Positions 17,602-26,139 of a DNA stretch of 64,000 nt are shown here, in pieces. The stretch covers positions 186,001 through 250,000 of the forward strand of contig NZ_JAEQND010000004.1 in NCBI RefSeq assembly GCF_016722765.1, written 5' to 3'. The notes beneath the pieces are model-generated. The model ran no database searches. It saw only the letters and a program-made list of their open reading frames with translations, and was not told the DNA's origin. The position numbers and the translations under genes are program-made. Positions within the stretch are counted from its first letter, which is position 1. Each line of letters opens with the position of its first letter. The stretch comes from Ramlibacter alkalitolerans. GTDB taxonomy: Bacteria > Pseudomonadota > Gammaproteobacteria > Burkholderiales > Burkholderiaceae_C.

Positions 17602-18348
17602 TCATACTGCCGGATTCAACAGGACGTTGTTGACGAGGTCGGTGATCGTGTCCTCTGCTTGTGCTGCGACAAACGTGGCCGAGGACGGATGGGCCGCGGA
17701 GTTTCGCCGATTCAGTTGCGCGGTCAGGTGCTTGCACACCGTCGCATCGAGAATTCGAGCGCCTCGACAAATCTCGATGACCTGGGACTCCTTGTAGTCT
17801 TCGAAGTCCGTCGCCTTGGTGATGTCCGGCAGCTTTGGGTAAGTCACCTTCTTCTGCGCATTGAACGTCACGACGTGCGAAGCCAGGATTCGATCGCATA
17901 CGTGGGAGTAGGCAAGGTTCCACGCCATCACAATCGCTGCACGGAATGCGTCCTGCTTGAAGCAACGCAGAGTCTCGTTCAGGAACGTCTGCTGTACTGG
18001 GTTCGCGACTCTTGGAATCAGGTCATTCAGGAGCTTTGTCGTGCTGACGGTAGAGGTCCGTACAGGCAGCATCCGCTCCATTGCGGAACGGGCGTTAGCC
18101 GACAGCCGAAAGCTGTTTCCTGAGCGCAGCACGTCCTTGCGCTCGACCAGCTTCGCAAGCGTCGCGGCAATGTTTGGGGGCCGCGCTACATGAGCCGCAT
18201 CAAAGCAAGCGCCAATGTCACCCGTGCCGAAGTTTGCTTGATCGCGGACAGCATGCAAGTACCACCCGAAGATCACTACCTGCTGGGGCGCTGACTTTGC
18301 GGTGAAGCCACTACCTAGCGGCTTGATGAATTCCTCCGCGCTGATCAC
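17602..18348 (-). CDS. Unknown protein: wHTH-like N-terminus plus candidate HEPN-like C-terminus
   Basis: Protein of 248 residues that I do not recognise as a named family. The first 95 residues look like a winged-helix module (FIKPLG, VVIFGWYLHAV, FGTGDIGACFDAAHVARPPN, IAATLAKLVERKDVLRSGNS, FRLSANARSAM). The remainder is helical: TFLNETLRCFKQDAFRAAIV, MAWNLAYSHVCDRIL, DFEDYKESQVIEICRGARIL. It ends with QLNRRNSAAHPS, where R215-x4-H220 fits the Rx4-6H motif of HEPN ribonucleases. That fold assignment is inference. It starts with GTG at 18348, overlapping the stop of the upstream partner gene by four bases (GTGA), so the two are translationally coupled. GC is clearly lower than in neighbouring genes, suggesting transfer. 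Possible roles are defence, toxin-antitoxin or nucleic-acid sensing. Confidence 0.72.
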   Translation of the reverse strand: MISAEEFIKPLGSGFTAKSAPQQVVIFGWYLHAVRDQANFGTGDIGACFDAAHVARPPNIAATLAKLVERKDVLRSGNSFRLSANARSAMERMLPVRTSTVSTTKLLNDLIPRVANPVQQTFLNETLRCFKQDAFRAAIVMAWNLAYSHVCDRILASHVVTFNAQKKVTYPKLPDITKATDFEDYKESQVIEICRGARILDATVCKHLTAQLNRRNSAAHPSSATFVAAQAEDTITDLVNNVLLNPAV

Positions 18349-19007
18349 TCAGCCTTGCCCATTTCATCCACCGCATTCTCACCGAGCAACCCGATTTCGG
18401 AGGAGTTTGGGTTGCTGCCCTTGATTAGCCGCTGATCACGGCTCGCCCGCAACTCACGCACGATTTGGGCAATGTTGGGCACAGTCCAACCAATCGTACG
18501 GAACGCGGTGTAGATCGCGTCATTCGTGACATCGGGCTGCTTGAGGTGATGCTTGAACCAATACGCAATGACCAGCAACTTTTTGGGATCAGTGCTCGGA
18601 CCCTTCTGCGCCGCGAAGTCCTTCAAGGTGGGATTCGTGCTGCCAAAACCAGGGTCTTCGATTGCCGTGTAGTTCTTGACCTTCGGCCTTGCACGAGGCG
18701 TCGACGCCTTGCGGGCCGGAGCGCGCTCTTCGACAATCTCGGTAGCCTCCACGTCGGTAGCTTCTTCGGGGTCTTCGGCTTCCGCGGCTTCCGGCTGGCT
18801 GCTGCCAACCATGGCAACCTGCTTAGTGCCGTTCGCGCGAATCTGCCGGGTCTCCGGGGGGATACCAATGCCAGCCTGAGCGAATGCTGAACGGATTGCG
18901 TCAATCCCCTTCTGCAGGCCCGCGTCGGACGCCTTCATGCTGAACTTGACCATCGTGAACGAGATTTCCCCGTCTTGGTCTTGATCCACCTTCGTGTGCC
19001 GAGCCAT
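18345..19007 (-). CDS. Unknown acidic-linker protein, partner of the HEPN-like gene
   Basis: Protein of 220 residues, not assigned to a named family. The N-terminal 55 residues (ISFTMVKFSMKASDAGLQKG and onward) look like a small alpha/beta domain. Next is a Glu/Ala/Pro-rich disordered linker (about 75-105). The C-terminal 90 residues (LKDFAAQKGPSTDPKKLLVI, AYWFKHHLKQPDVTNDAIYT, AFRTIGWTVPNIAQIVRELR) look like a helical, wHTH-like domain. Its ATG at 19007 has a GGGGAG Shine-Dalgarno sequence, and a plausible promoter lies just upstream. It is the first gene of a two-gene operon. Low GC relative to the chromosome suggests horizontal acquisition. The two proteins probably act together. Confidence 0.72.
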   Translation of the reverse strand: MARHTKVDQDQDGEISFTMVKFSMKASDAGLQKGIDAIRSAFAQAGIGIPPETRQIRANGTKQVAMVGSSQPEAAEAEDPEEATDVEATEIVEERAPARKASTPRARPKVKNYTAIEDPGFGSTNPTLKDFAAQKGPSTDPKKLLVIAYWFKHHLKQPDVTNDAIYTAFRTIGWTVPNIAQIVRELRASRDQRLIKGSNPNSSEIGLLGENAVDEMGKAE

Positions 19008-19032
19008 CTGAACTCCCCTCAGGTTGTTTCCA

Positions 19033-19062
19033 AGTGTACTCGTCCATATCGGCATAGTGCAA
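19033..19062 (-). promoter_or_regulatory. Candidate sigma-70 promoter for the accessory operon
   Basis: On the minus strand TTGCAC (19062-19057) and TACACT (19038-19033) are separated by 18 bp. They would start transcription about 20 bases upstream of the GGGGAG ribosome-binding site of the gene at 19007. The -35 matches 5 of 6 consensus bases (TTGACA) loosely and the -10 matches 4 of 6. Confidence 0.45.
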
Positions 19063-19349
19063 CGCGCTGCCAGTGCGGCGCAGACTCGGCACGTGGACGT
19101 CACTGAAGCCTGCCAAACCGTCCGCAGGATTCGACTTCAGTGAGCACGGGCGTAGCTAGTCGCAACAATTGAGCGCCCTGTAGGTACTCAAGCGCTCTCG
19201 GAGGCTGAGCATGGGCGCCGCAAGCCTGCCTGATATGGTCAAGACTGGTCTGCTGTGCAGCGGATGCGGTCGCCCGTCGAGCCCGGGCGGCCTCGGCGCC
19301 AGGCCGATCGCATCGTCGGAAGCCCACGCTCGCAAACGGCTGCTTCTGG

Positions 19350-20290
19350 CCCGCGAGCGGCCAGTTATAGGGCTGCGCCTGAACGACCGCTACCGCTGCA
19401 AGGCGGACCTTGTCCAGGGACGGAGACCCAGTCGATCGCGCAGCCGCGGCCGAACACGAACGTGTCCGCACCTCGCCTCCGGACAGCTGGTCGTTGCCGG
19501 CACCACCGAGGAGCGTGTCGTTGCCGCTGCCCCGTAGAGCGAGTCGTGGCCGGAGCCGCCTTGCAGCAGGTCGTCGCCGTCATCGCCCTGCAGGGAGTCG
19601 TTGCGGGCGCCGCCATCGATCGTGTCGCTGCCGGCGCCGCCCTCCAGCGTGTCGCCGCCGCCACCCCCGGAGATCGCTTCGTCGAGCACCGTCCCGACGA
19701 TGTGGTCTGCGGCGTCGGTGGACGCCACCACGGCAGCGCGCACCTGCTCGCCCAAGTCGTTCCGTCGCCGACCACGATGCTCTCCACCGCCGGCTCGAAG
19801 GACGGATCGCCGACACCTTCGAAGTAGCCGGCGATGAACAGGTAGTCGTGGCCGCCGTTGAACCGGAACACGAGATGGCCGGTCTACTGGGCACGGTGAC
19901 GTCGGCGACATCGGGCTCGAGCCGGACCGTGTCGGTGCCGGCGTCCGCGGCCGCTTCGACGACGGTGATCACGTCGGCGCCGTTGTGGCGGACGAAGTCG
20001 TACTGGTCCGAACCGCCGCCGCCGACCATGCGTGTGATGCCGCTGCCGGAAGTCAGCAGGTCGTCGCCGGCGCCCTCATCCAGCGTGTCATGGCCGGAAC
20101 CGCCGCCCAGCGTGTCGTTGCCGCCGAGGCCGCCGATGAAGTCGTCGCCCTCCCCGCCTCCAGCGTGTAGCGCCCGGAGCCCCCTCCAGGAGGTCGGCGC
20201 CCTCCACCCCGCTCAGGAAATCGTCTTTCGTGCTGCCCTTCAGGATGTCGTCGCGCGAGGTGCGTCCAGCTGGTTATTGCCTCTGGCCGA
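19350..20290 (-). pseudogene. Frameshifted RTX-type calcium-binding repeat protein (remnant)
   Basis: Translation of the minus strand shows fragments of an RTX (hemolysin-type) protein spread over all three frames, in the right order. They are: GDDILKGSTKDDFLSG near 20250; glycine-rich nonapeptides near 20100; MVGGGGSDQYDFVRHNGADV near 20020; RFNGGHDYLFIAGYFEGVGD near 19840; GGGGGDTLEGGAGSDTIDGG near 19670; and a terminal GADTFVFGRG near 19450. At least four frameshifts are needed to join them and no intact start is present. Such proteins are secreted by type I systems and bind calcium through the GGxGxD repeats. Either the gene has decayed or this part of the assembly has errors; several separated shifts favour decay. 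Confidence 0.8.
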
Positions 20291-20558
20291 CCGATGTTTA
20301 TGCCGGTGTTCCAGGTTCTCACTCCTGATTCGTGGCGCGCACGCGCTGCGCCGGGCAGCGCGAAGTGGTGCGGCAGCAGCGGCGGTTGCATCCGGAGCCG
20401 AGCTCAAGTTCGGCTCCCGCATGAATTTGTTGGCATCGACCAGGATCCGGTGTCGCGAGGAACCCCACGGCGGTCTTGCTCAACTGTGGCGCCCCCATTA
20501 ACATCCAGATACGCTTGCACGCGCCATGTTCCGTGCGCGCAAATCCGGGATTTTTTCA

Positions 20559-20885
20559 ATGCCGCAACTCATCGTGTCGGTCGAAGGTGTAGAGATCAAG
20601 CACGTCGACCTGCAGAAGGACTGCACGACGCTGGGCCGCAGCGCCGACAACGACATCGTGTTCGACAACGAGGTGGTCAGCGGCCATCACTGCCGCTTCG
20701 ACCTGCTAGGGCTGGCCGCCGTGTTCGTCGAGGACCTGCACAGCACCAACGGCACCTATATCGACGGCAAGATGGTCAAGCGCCAGCTGCTGCACGACGG
20801 CGAAGTTATCAGCATCGGCAACTTCCGCATCAAGTACCGTGCGGCATCCGGACGGCGCGATTTTGTGCACACCGCCATGCGATGA
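20559..20885 (+). CDS. FHA domain protein
   Basis: Small cytoplasmic protein of 108 residues consisting of one forkhead-associated domain, which binds phosphothreonine peptides. Key residues are present: LGRSADNDIVFDN (G-R at the phospho-peptide site), VSGHHCRF (SxxH) and DLHSTNGTYIDGK (NG). I start at ATG 20559 (MPQLIVSVEG), since FHA proteins of this type begin there; an ATG at 20526 would add 11 residues. No kinase or secretion gene is adjacent; the distant PP2C gene at 276 could be functionally related. It follows the RTX remnant on the opposite strand. Confidence 0.88.
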   Translation: MPQLIVSVEGVEIKHVDLQKDCTTLGRSADNDIVFDNEVVSGHHCRFDLLGLAAVFVEDLHSTNGTYIDGKMVKRQLLHDGEVISIGNFRIKYRAASGRRDFVHTAMR

Positions 20886-21016
20886 AGCTGAGACGCGCAG
20901 CCAAGGACGGTGACGCGCGGCAGCATCTTCATCAAGATCATCTGTGGATCTGTTTGATCGTCCCGGGGCTGATTTACTGAATTTGGCGGCTCACGAGGCG
21001 CGGACGCGCGGAACAA

Positions 21017-21040
21017 GAAAAAACCCGCCAGGGGCGGGTT
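21017..21040 (-). terminator. Rho-independent terminator (minus strand)
   Basis: Perfect 8-bp stem AACCCGCC/GGCGGGTT with a 3-base loop, followed on the minus strand by six T. No gene reads into it from the right except a possible tRNA-Ser remnant (21066-21055). Confidence 0.75.
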
Positions 21041-21054
21041 CTTCATTTCGGGGC

Positions 21055-21066
21055 TGGCGGAGAGAG
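21055..21066 (-). other. Possible tRNA-Ser 3'-end remnant (attachment-site candidate)
   Basis: On the minus strand the 12 bases CTCTCTCCGCCA match the usual 3' end of serine tRNA genes, including the encoded CCA, and are followed 15 bases later by a terminator on the same strand. The upstream sequence does not fold as a tRNA: no T-arm GTTCGAA is present. Integrated islands typically leave such a fragment at their distal end. This could be chance; 12 bp is short. Confidence 0.35.
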
Positions 21067-21222
21067 CGTCCTCTATACCGGCGACTGAGGGGCAGACTGA
21101 CCTGCGGCGCACTCTGCGCATGATCAAAGGCGCCCAGCGCATCGCCAAATGCATTGCCTCCCGCGGGATTGCAAGCCCTCGACCAAACAACCGCGGGATT
21201 GCGACGAACCAGGCGCGGTGCA

Positions 21223-21352
21223 GGGCCAGGGCGGGTCCCTGTCCGACTCGGCGACATAAAGGGGGAGGCGCGGGCGCGGCGCCATCACGGGCAACGGTTC
21301 TCATCCGCGCCGAAGGACAGTCGCCGAGGCGGACAGGGACCCGTCCTGGCCC
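21223..21352. repeat. Structured repeat with conserved core and variable terminal stems (family 4, copy B)
   Basis: Arms at 21223-21254 and 21321-21352 pair over about 32 bp with two mismatches (GGGCCAGG, CGGGTCCCTGTCCG, CTCGGCGA). The core on the plus strand has CATAAAGG, the invariant GGAGGCGCGGGCGCGGC and GGTTCTCATCCGCGCC. It lies between the FHA gene (plus) and the sugar dehydrogenase (minus), a convergent pair. Confidence 0.8.
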
Positions 21353-21409
21353 GGCCGACAGGCAGCGGACGTTTCCGGGAAGTCGCCCCCGCCCCTGCCG
21401 AAGCGACGT

Positions 21410-22567
21410 CTACGGCAGCACCCGCACGATCTTGCCGTCGCTTTCATCCGTCACGATGTACAGCAAGCCGTCCGGCCCCTGGCGCACATCGCGCACGCGT
21501 CCGACGCCCTGCAGCAGCTTGGTCTCGCGCGTCACCTTGCCCTCCGCCAGTTCGATCCGGTCCAGGTAGCCGAACTTCAGCGAGCCCACGAACAGGTTGC
21601 CGCGCCACCCAGCGCCATAGCGGTCGCTGGTGAGGAACACCATGCCCGAAGGCGCGATCGAGGGCACCCAGTAGTGCAGCGGCTGCTCCATGCCTTCCTT
21701 GCGCGTGATGCCTTCGCCGATCGGCCCGCCGCCGTAGTTCTCGCCGTAGGTGATCACCGGCCAGCCATAGTTGCGGCCGGCCTGCGGCAGGTTGATCTCG
21801 TCGCCGCCTTGCGGGCCGTGCTCGATCTCCCAGAGGCGGCCGTCCGGCCCCAGCGTCGCGCCCTGCGCGTTGCGGTGCCCGTAGCTCCAGATCTCCGGCA
21901 GCGCGCCGGCGCGGCCCACGAAGGGGTTGTCGCGCGGCACCGTGCCGTCCTTGTTCAGGCGCACGATCTTGCCGTGATGGGTGTCCAGCCCCTGCGCGTC
22001 CTCCTTGCGCGAGAAGCGCTCGCCCATGGTGAGGAACAGCATGCCGTCGCGCGTCTCCACGATGCGGCAGCCGAAGTGCGCCGAGCTCGCCACCTTGGGC
22101 TTCTGGCTGAAGATCACGCGCACGTCCTCCAGCCGGCTGTCGTCGGGCGCGAGCCGCGCGCGCGCCAGCGCGGTGCTGTTGGTGCCGCCCGCACCCGGTT
22201 CGGAAAAGCAGAAATAGAGCGTGCGGTTGGACGCGAAGCCGGAATCGAGCACCACGTCCAGCAGCCCGCCCTGCCCGCGCGCAGCCACCGCCGGCACGCC
22301 CGCCAGCGGCGGGGACAGGCGCCCCTGCGCGTTGACGATGCGCATGCGCCCGGGCCGCTCCGTCACGAGGAAGCGGCCCTCCGGCAGGAAGGCCAGCGCC
22401 CACGGATGGTCCAGGCCGCTGGCCACCGTCTCGCCGCGCGGCGTCTGGGCGGCGACGGGCGGCAGGGCCAGGCCTGCGACAATGAGGGTCGTGAGTGACG
22501 CCGCCAGCCGGCCCCAGAGCGGGCGGCGCGTCGTGGATCGGTTCGGTCCGTTCATGGTGGAAGGCAT
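21410..22567 (-). CDS. PQQ-dependent sugar dehydrogenase (aldose type)
   Basis: Exported six-bladed beta-propeller oxidoreductase of 385 residues in the soluble glucose/sorbosone dehydrogenase family (YliI/Asd-like). It would use PQQ to oxidise aldoses in the periplasm. The N-terminus has a basic segment and hydrophobic core ending in PPVAAQTPRG, a signal peptide. Family motifs are GLDHPWALAFLPEGRFLVTE, GERFSRKEDAQGLDTHHGKI, YGHRNAQGATLGPDG (the His and Asn contact PQQ), EHGPQGGDEINLPQAGRNYG and VRDVRQGPDGLLYIVTDE. Start ATG 22567 is supported by a GGGGA ribosome site; 22555 is an alternative. No PQQ synthesis genes are nearby. Confidence 0.93.
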   Translation of the reverse strand: MPSTMNGPNRSTTRRPLWGRLAASLTTLIVAGLALPPVAAQTPRGETVASGLDHPWALAFLPEGRFLVTERPGRMRIVNAQGRLSPPLAGVPAVAARGQGGLLDVVLDSGFASNRTLYFCFSEPGAGGTNSTALARARLAPDDSRLEDVRVIFSQKPKVASSAHFGCRIVETRDGMLFLTMGERFSRKEDAQGLDTHHGKIVRLNKDGTVPRDNPFVGRAGALPEIWSYGHRNAQGATLGPDGRLWEIEHGPQGGDEINLPQAGRNYGWPVITYGENYGGGPIGEGITRKEGMEQPLHYWVPSIAPSGMVFLTSDRYGAGWRGNLFVGSLKFGYLDRIELAEGKVTRETKLLQGVGRVRDVRQGPDGLLYIVTDESDGKIVRVLP

Positions 22568-22676
22568 TGTTCCCCAGCCACCCGCGTCCCGGGCCGAAGC
22601 AGCCGGGACGAATCAAGAAACTGCCATGCATTGTCCGCTTGACCTCCGGCGCGGCCGGACGCTAAATTGCGCGCCC

Positions 22677-23270
22677 ATGTTGCGTCGGCTCAGCCTTGCC
22701 CTGGTGCTCGCCGCCACCGGCGTGCATGCCGCGCCGCCGGTTTCGGCGGAAGACGACGTCGGCCGCTTCATGGCCGAGAAGCGCTTCGTGGACCGGCTCG
22801 ATGAAGTGCGCGCCAATGTCGGCGAGCGCGTGTCCGCCCGTGCTTCGCACATCGCGCAGCGCGCGTCGGAACTCGTCGTCAATGCCATGGGCTTCCTCGG
22901 CGTGCCCTACCGCCGCGGCGGCAGTTCGGTCGAGACCGGCTTCGACTGCAGCGGCTTCGTGCGGGCGATGTTCGAGCAGACCGTGGGCCTGATCCTGCCG
23001 CGTCGTGCCGACGAGCAGGCCGCCGCCACGCAGAAGATCGACAAGCAGGAACTGCAGCCCGGCGACCTGGTGTTCTTCAACACGATGCGGCGCGCCTTCA
23101 GCCACGTGGGGATCTACATCGGCGACAACAAGTTCATCCACTCGCCGCGCCCCGGCGCCCACGTGCGGGTGGAGGACATGGGCATCTCGTACTGGAAGAC
23201 GCGCTTCGACGGGGCCCGCCGCGTGCTCACGGCCCCGCAGGCGCCTGCGCCCGCGACCGAGCCGCAGTAA
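22677..23270 (+). CDS. NlpC/P60-family cell-wall peptidase
   Basis: Exported cysteine peptidase of 197 residues, expected to cut peptide stems of peptidoglycan. A signal peptide (MLRRLSLALVLAATGVHA) is followed by a helical region and a C-terminal NlpC/P60 domain. The triad is C91 (GFDCSGFVR), H143 (FSHVGIY) and H155 (KFIHSPRPG). I use ATG 22677 because it begins the signal peptide. Divergent from the sugar dehydrogenase, with about 110 bp between starts. Length and domain layout match Spr/MepS-like proteins. Confidence 0.93.
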   Translation: MLRRLSLALVLAATGVHAAPPVSAEDDVGRFMAEKRFVDRLDEVRANVGERVSARASHIAQRASELVVNAMGFLGVPYRRGGSSVETGFDCSGFVRAMFEQTVGLILPRRADEQAAATQKIDKQELQPGDLVFFNTMRRAFSHVGIYIGDNKFIHSPRPGAHVRVEDMGISYWKTRFDGARRVLTAPQAPAPATEPQ

Positions 23271-23357
23271 GCCGCCGGCTCATCGGGATTACGCTAGGGC
23301 GCCCGCACTTTCGCACTCGTACGATCCGTCGCCTATCCATCTCGCGAGGAGATCGGC

Positions 23358-23858
23358 GTGGCGAAACTGAACGTGAATGGGGTCGTGCGTGAATTCGAGG
23401 CGGAGGCCGAAACGCCCCTGCTCTGGGTCCTGCGCGAACAGCTCGGCCTGACGGGCACCAAGTTCGGCTGCGGCATCGCGGCCTGCGGCGCCTGCACCGT
23501 GCACATCGACGGTGTCCCCACGCGCAGCTGCGTGCGGCCGCTCTCCAGCATCGGCGCCAACGAGAAGATCACCACCATCGAGGGCCTGTCGCCCAACGGC
23601 TCGCATCCCGTGCAGAAGGCCTGGGTGGCGCTCGACGTGCCGCAGTGCGGCTATTGCCAATCGGGGCAGGTGATGGCGGCGGCGGCCCTGCTCAAGGGCA
23701 ACCCGAACCCGAGCGATGCCGACATCGACCTCGCCATGAGCAACATCTGCCGCTGCGGGACGTACAACCGCATCCGCGCGGCGATCCATGCGGTGGCGCG
23801 CGGCGACCTCAAGGCCGCGCAACTGTCCATCCAGCACGCCGACGGGAGCACGACATGA
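23358..23858 (+). CDS. (2Fe-2S) subunit of a xanthine dehydrogenase-family hydroxylase
   Basis: Iron-sulfur electron-transfer subunit of 166 residues (IorA/CoxS type) carrying two [2Fe-2S] clusters: the plant-ferredoxin cluster C38, C43, C46, C58 ([20 protein letters not shown]) and the helical cluster C97, C100, C131, C133 (QCGYCQSGQ and ICRCGTYNR). GTG start at 23358 behind a GAGGAG Shine-Dalgarno sequence. Its TGA overlaps the ATG of the molybdenum subunit by four bases (ATGA). As in isoquinoline 1-oxidoreductase, no separate FAD subunit is encoded, so electrons probably pass to a cytochrome or quinone. Confidence 0.93.
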   Translation: MAKLNVNGVVREFEAEAETPLLWVLREQLGLTGTKFGCGIAACGACTVHIDGVPTRSCVRPLSSIGANEKITTIEGLSPNGSHPVQKAWVALDVPQCGYCQSGQVMAAAALLKGNPNPSDADIDLAMSNICRCGTYNRIRAAIHAVARGDLKAAQLSIQHADGSTT

Positions 23859-26041
23859 GCAGCATCGCCCTCGAGATGGACCGTCGAAGCTTCCTGCGCG
23901 TCAGTGCCTCCGCCGGCCTGGCGATCGGTTTCCACATCCCCTTCGCGGGGACGGCGGCCGCGCAGGGCAGCAGCCCCGAAGTCAACGCCTGGGTGGTGGT
24001 TCGCCCCGACGACACGGTGGTGGTCCGCATCGCCCGCTCCGAGATGGGACAGGGCACGCTCACCGGCCTCGCGCAGCTCGTCGCCGAGGAGCTCGACGCC
24101 AACTGGGCCAAGGTGACCACCGAATATCCGACGCCCGGCCAGAACCTCGCGCGCAAGCGCGTGTGGGGCAACTTCTCCACCGGCGGCAGCCGCGGCATCC
24201 GCGAGTCGCACGAGTACGTGCGCAAGGGTGGCGCCGCCGCCCGCATGATGCTGGTGCAGGCGGCCGCCGAGGAATGGAAGGTCCCGGTGGCGGAGTGCCG
24301 CGCCGCCAACAGCGTGGTGACGCACGTGCCGAGCGGCCGCACCCTCACCTACGGCCACCTCGCCGCGGCCGCGGGCAAGCTGGAGCCGCCGGCCAACGTG
24401 ACGCTGAAGGACCCGAAGGACTGGAAGATCGCCGGCAAGCGCCTGGCGCGCCTGGACACCGCCGACAAGGTCACGGGCAAGCAGATGTACGGCATCGACC
24501 TGAAGCTGCCCGGGATGCTCAACGCTGCCATCAAGGACTGCCCGGTGTTCGGCGGCAAGGTGAAGTCGTTCAACGAGGCCGCCATCCGCAACCGGCCGGG
24601 CGTGAAGAAGGTCGTGCGCGTGGGCGACAGCGCCGTCGCCGTGGTGGCCGATACCTGGTGGCGGGCGAAGAGCGCGCTGGACGCGCTGCCCATCGAATGG
24701 GACCACGGCCCCAATGCGAACGAATCGAGCGCCAAGGTGGCGGCCATGCTCAAGGCCGCCCTGGACGCGCCCGAAGCCGCCATCGGCAACCAGAACGGCG
24801 ACGCCAGGGCAGCGCTGGGCTCGGCGGCCCGCGTGATCGAGGCGGTGTACGCCTATCCGCACCAGAACCACGCCACCATGGAGCCGATGAACGCCACGGC
24901 CCGCTGGACGCCGGAGCGCTGCGAAGTCTGGACGCCGACGCAGAACGGCGAGGCGGCACTCGCGGCCACCTCGGAAGCCGCCGGCCTGCCCGCCGACAAG
25001 TGCGAGGTCTACAAGGTGCTGCTGGGCGGCGGCTTCGGCCGCCGCGGCGCGGTGCACGACTGGGTGCGGCAGGCCGTGGAGATCGCCAGGCAGATGCCGG
25101 GCACGCCGGTGAAGCTGCTCTGGACGCGCGAGGAAGACATGCTGCATGGCCGCTTCCATCCGGTCACGCAATGCAAGCTGCGCGCGGGGCTGGATGCGCA
25201 AGGCAACGTCACGGCGCTGCACATGCGCATCTCGGGCCAGTCGATCCTGGCCAGCATCTTCCCGGAGAACATCAAGGACGGGAAGGACCCGGTGGTGTTC
25301 CAGGGCCTCAACCCACCCGGCCCGGAAGCGTCGATCGGCTACAGCTTCCCGAACCTGCTGGTCGACCACGCCATGCGCAATCCGCCGGTGCCGCCCGGCT
25401 TCTGGCGCGGCGTGAACCTGAACCAGAACACGATCTACCTCGAAAGCTTCATCGACGAGATTGCGGCCGCCACCCACCAGGACCCGCTGGCCCTGCGGCG
25501 CAAGCTGATGGCCGGCCACCCGAAGCACCTGGCCGTGCTGAACGCGGTGGCCGAGCGCGCCGGCTGGGGTCGCCCCGCGCCCGACGTGAACGGCATGAAG
25601 GTGTACCGCGGCCTCGCCCAGACCATGGGCTTCGGCAGCTACGTCGCGGCCTGTGCCGAAGTGTCGGTGAGCAATGACGGCGAACTGAAGATCCATCGCA
25701 TCGTCGCGGCGACGGACCCCGGCCATGCCGTGAATCCGCAGCAGATCGAGGCGCAGGTCGAAGGCTCGTTCGCCTATGGGCTGTCGGCGGCGCTGTTCGG
25801 CGAATGCACGCTGAAGGACGGGCACATCGAGCAGGCCAACTTCGACACCTACCCGGTGGTGCACATGCGGCACATGCCGAAGGTCGAGGCCATCGTGATG
25901 CCCAGCGGCGGCTTCTGGGGCGGCGTGGGTGAACCGACGATCGCGGTGGCGGCGCCCGCGGTGCTGAACGCGATCTACGCAGCCACCGGCAAGCGCATCC
26001 GCGAACTGCCGCTGCGGCACCACAGCCTGAAACGAACCTGA
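23855..26041 (+). CDS. Molybdopterin-binding subunit of a xanthine dehydrogenase-family hydroxylase (IorB-like)
   Basis: Large subunit of 728 residues, the catalytic partner of the preceding gene. A twin-arginine signal ([20 protein letters not shown]) shows export of the folded complex to the periplasm. Molybdenum-cofactor regions include [17 protein letters not shown] and [11 protein letters not shown] with the catalytic glutamate E693. It resembles isoquinoline 1-oxidoreductase beta subunits, a group that includes nicotinate and aldehyde hydroxylases; the substrate is unknown. It is followed after a repeat by soxXYZA in the same direction. A cytochrome c of that cluster could be its electron acceptor, but that is conjecture. 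Confidence 0.93.
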   Translation: MSSIALEMDRRSFLRVSASAGLAIGFHIPFAGTAAAQGSSPEVNAWVVVRPDDTVVVRIARSEMGQGTLTGLAQLVAEELDANWAKVTTEYPTPGQNLARKRVWGNFSTGGSRGIRESHEYVRKGGAAARMMLVQAAAEEWKVPVAECRAANSVVTHVPSGRTLTYGHLAAAAGKLEPPANVTLKDPKDWKIAGKRLARLDTADKVTGKQMYGIDLKLPGMLNAAIKDCPVFGGKVKSFNEAAIRNRPGVKKVVRVGDSAVAVVADTWWRAKSALDALPIEWDHGPNANESSAKVAAMLKAALDAPEAAIGNQNGDARAALGSAARVIEAVYAYPHQNHATMEPMNATARWTPERCEVWTPTQNGEAALAATSEAAGLPADKCEVYKVLLGGGFGRRGAVHDWVRQAVEIARQMPGTPVKLLWTREEDMLHGRFHPVTQCKLRAGLDAQGNVTALHMRISGQSILASIFPENIKDGKDPVVFQGLNPPGPEASIGYSFPNLLVDHAMRNPPVPPGFWRGVNLNQNTIYLESFIDEIAAATHQDPLALRRKLMAGHPKHLAVLNAVAERAGWGRPAPDVNGMKVYRGLAQTMGFGSYVAACAEVSVSNDGELKIHRIVAATDPGHAVNPQQIEAQVEGSFAYGLSAALFGECTLKDGHIEQANFDTYPVVHMRHMPKVEAIVMPSGGFWGGVGEPTIAVAAPAVLNAIYAATGKRIRELPLRHHSLKRT

Positions 26042-26048
26042 GGAACAC

Positions 26049-26138
26049 CCCCGTCACCCCCGCGCGGGCGGGGGTCCAGAGCGGCACTGTCACGCGCTGC
26101 GCGCGTGCCGTGGGCCCCCGCCTGCGCGGGGGTGACGG
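26049..26138. repeat. Paired palindromic repeat (family 1) directly before soxX
   Basis: Two inverted units (CCGTCACCCCCGCGCGGGCG and CCCGCCTGCGCGGGGGTGAC) separated by CACGCGCTGCGCGCGTG. The right unit ends two bases before the chosen soxX start and contributes the GGGGGTGA that could serve as ribosome-binding site. Confidence 0.85.
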
Positions 26139-26139
26139 T

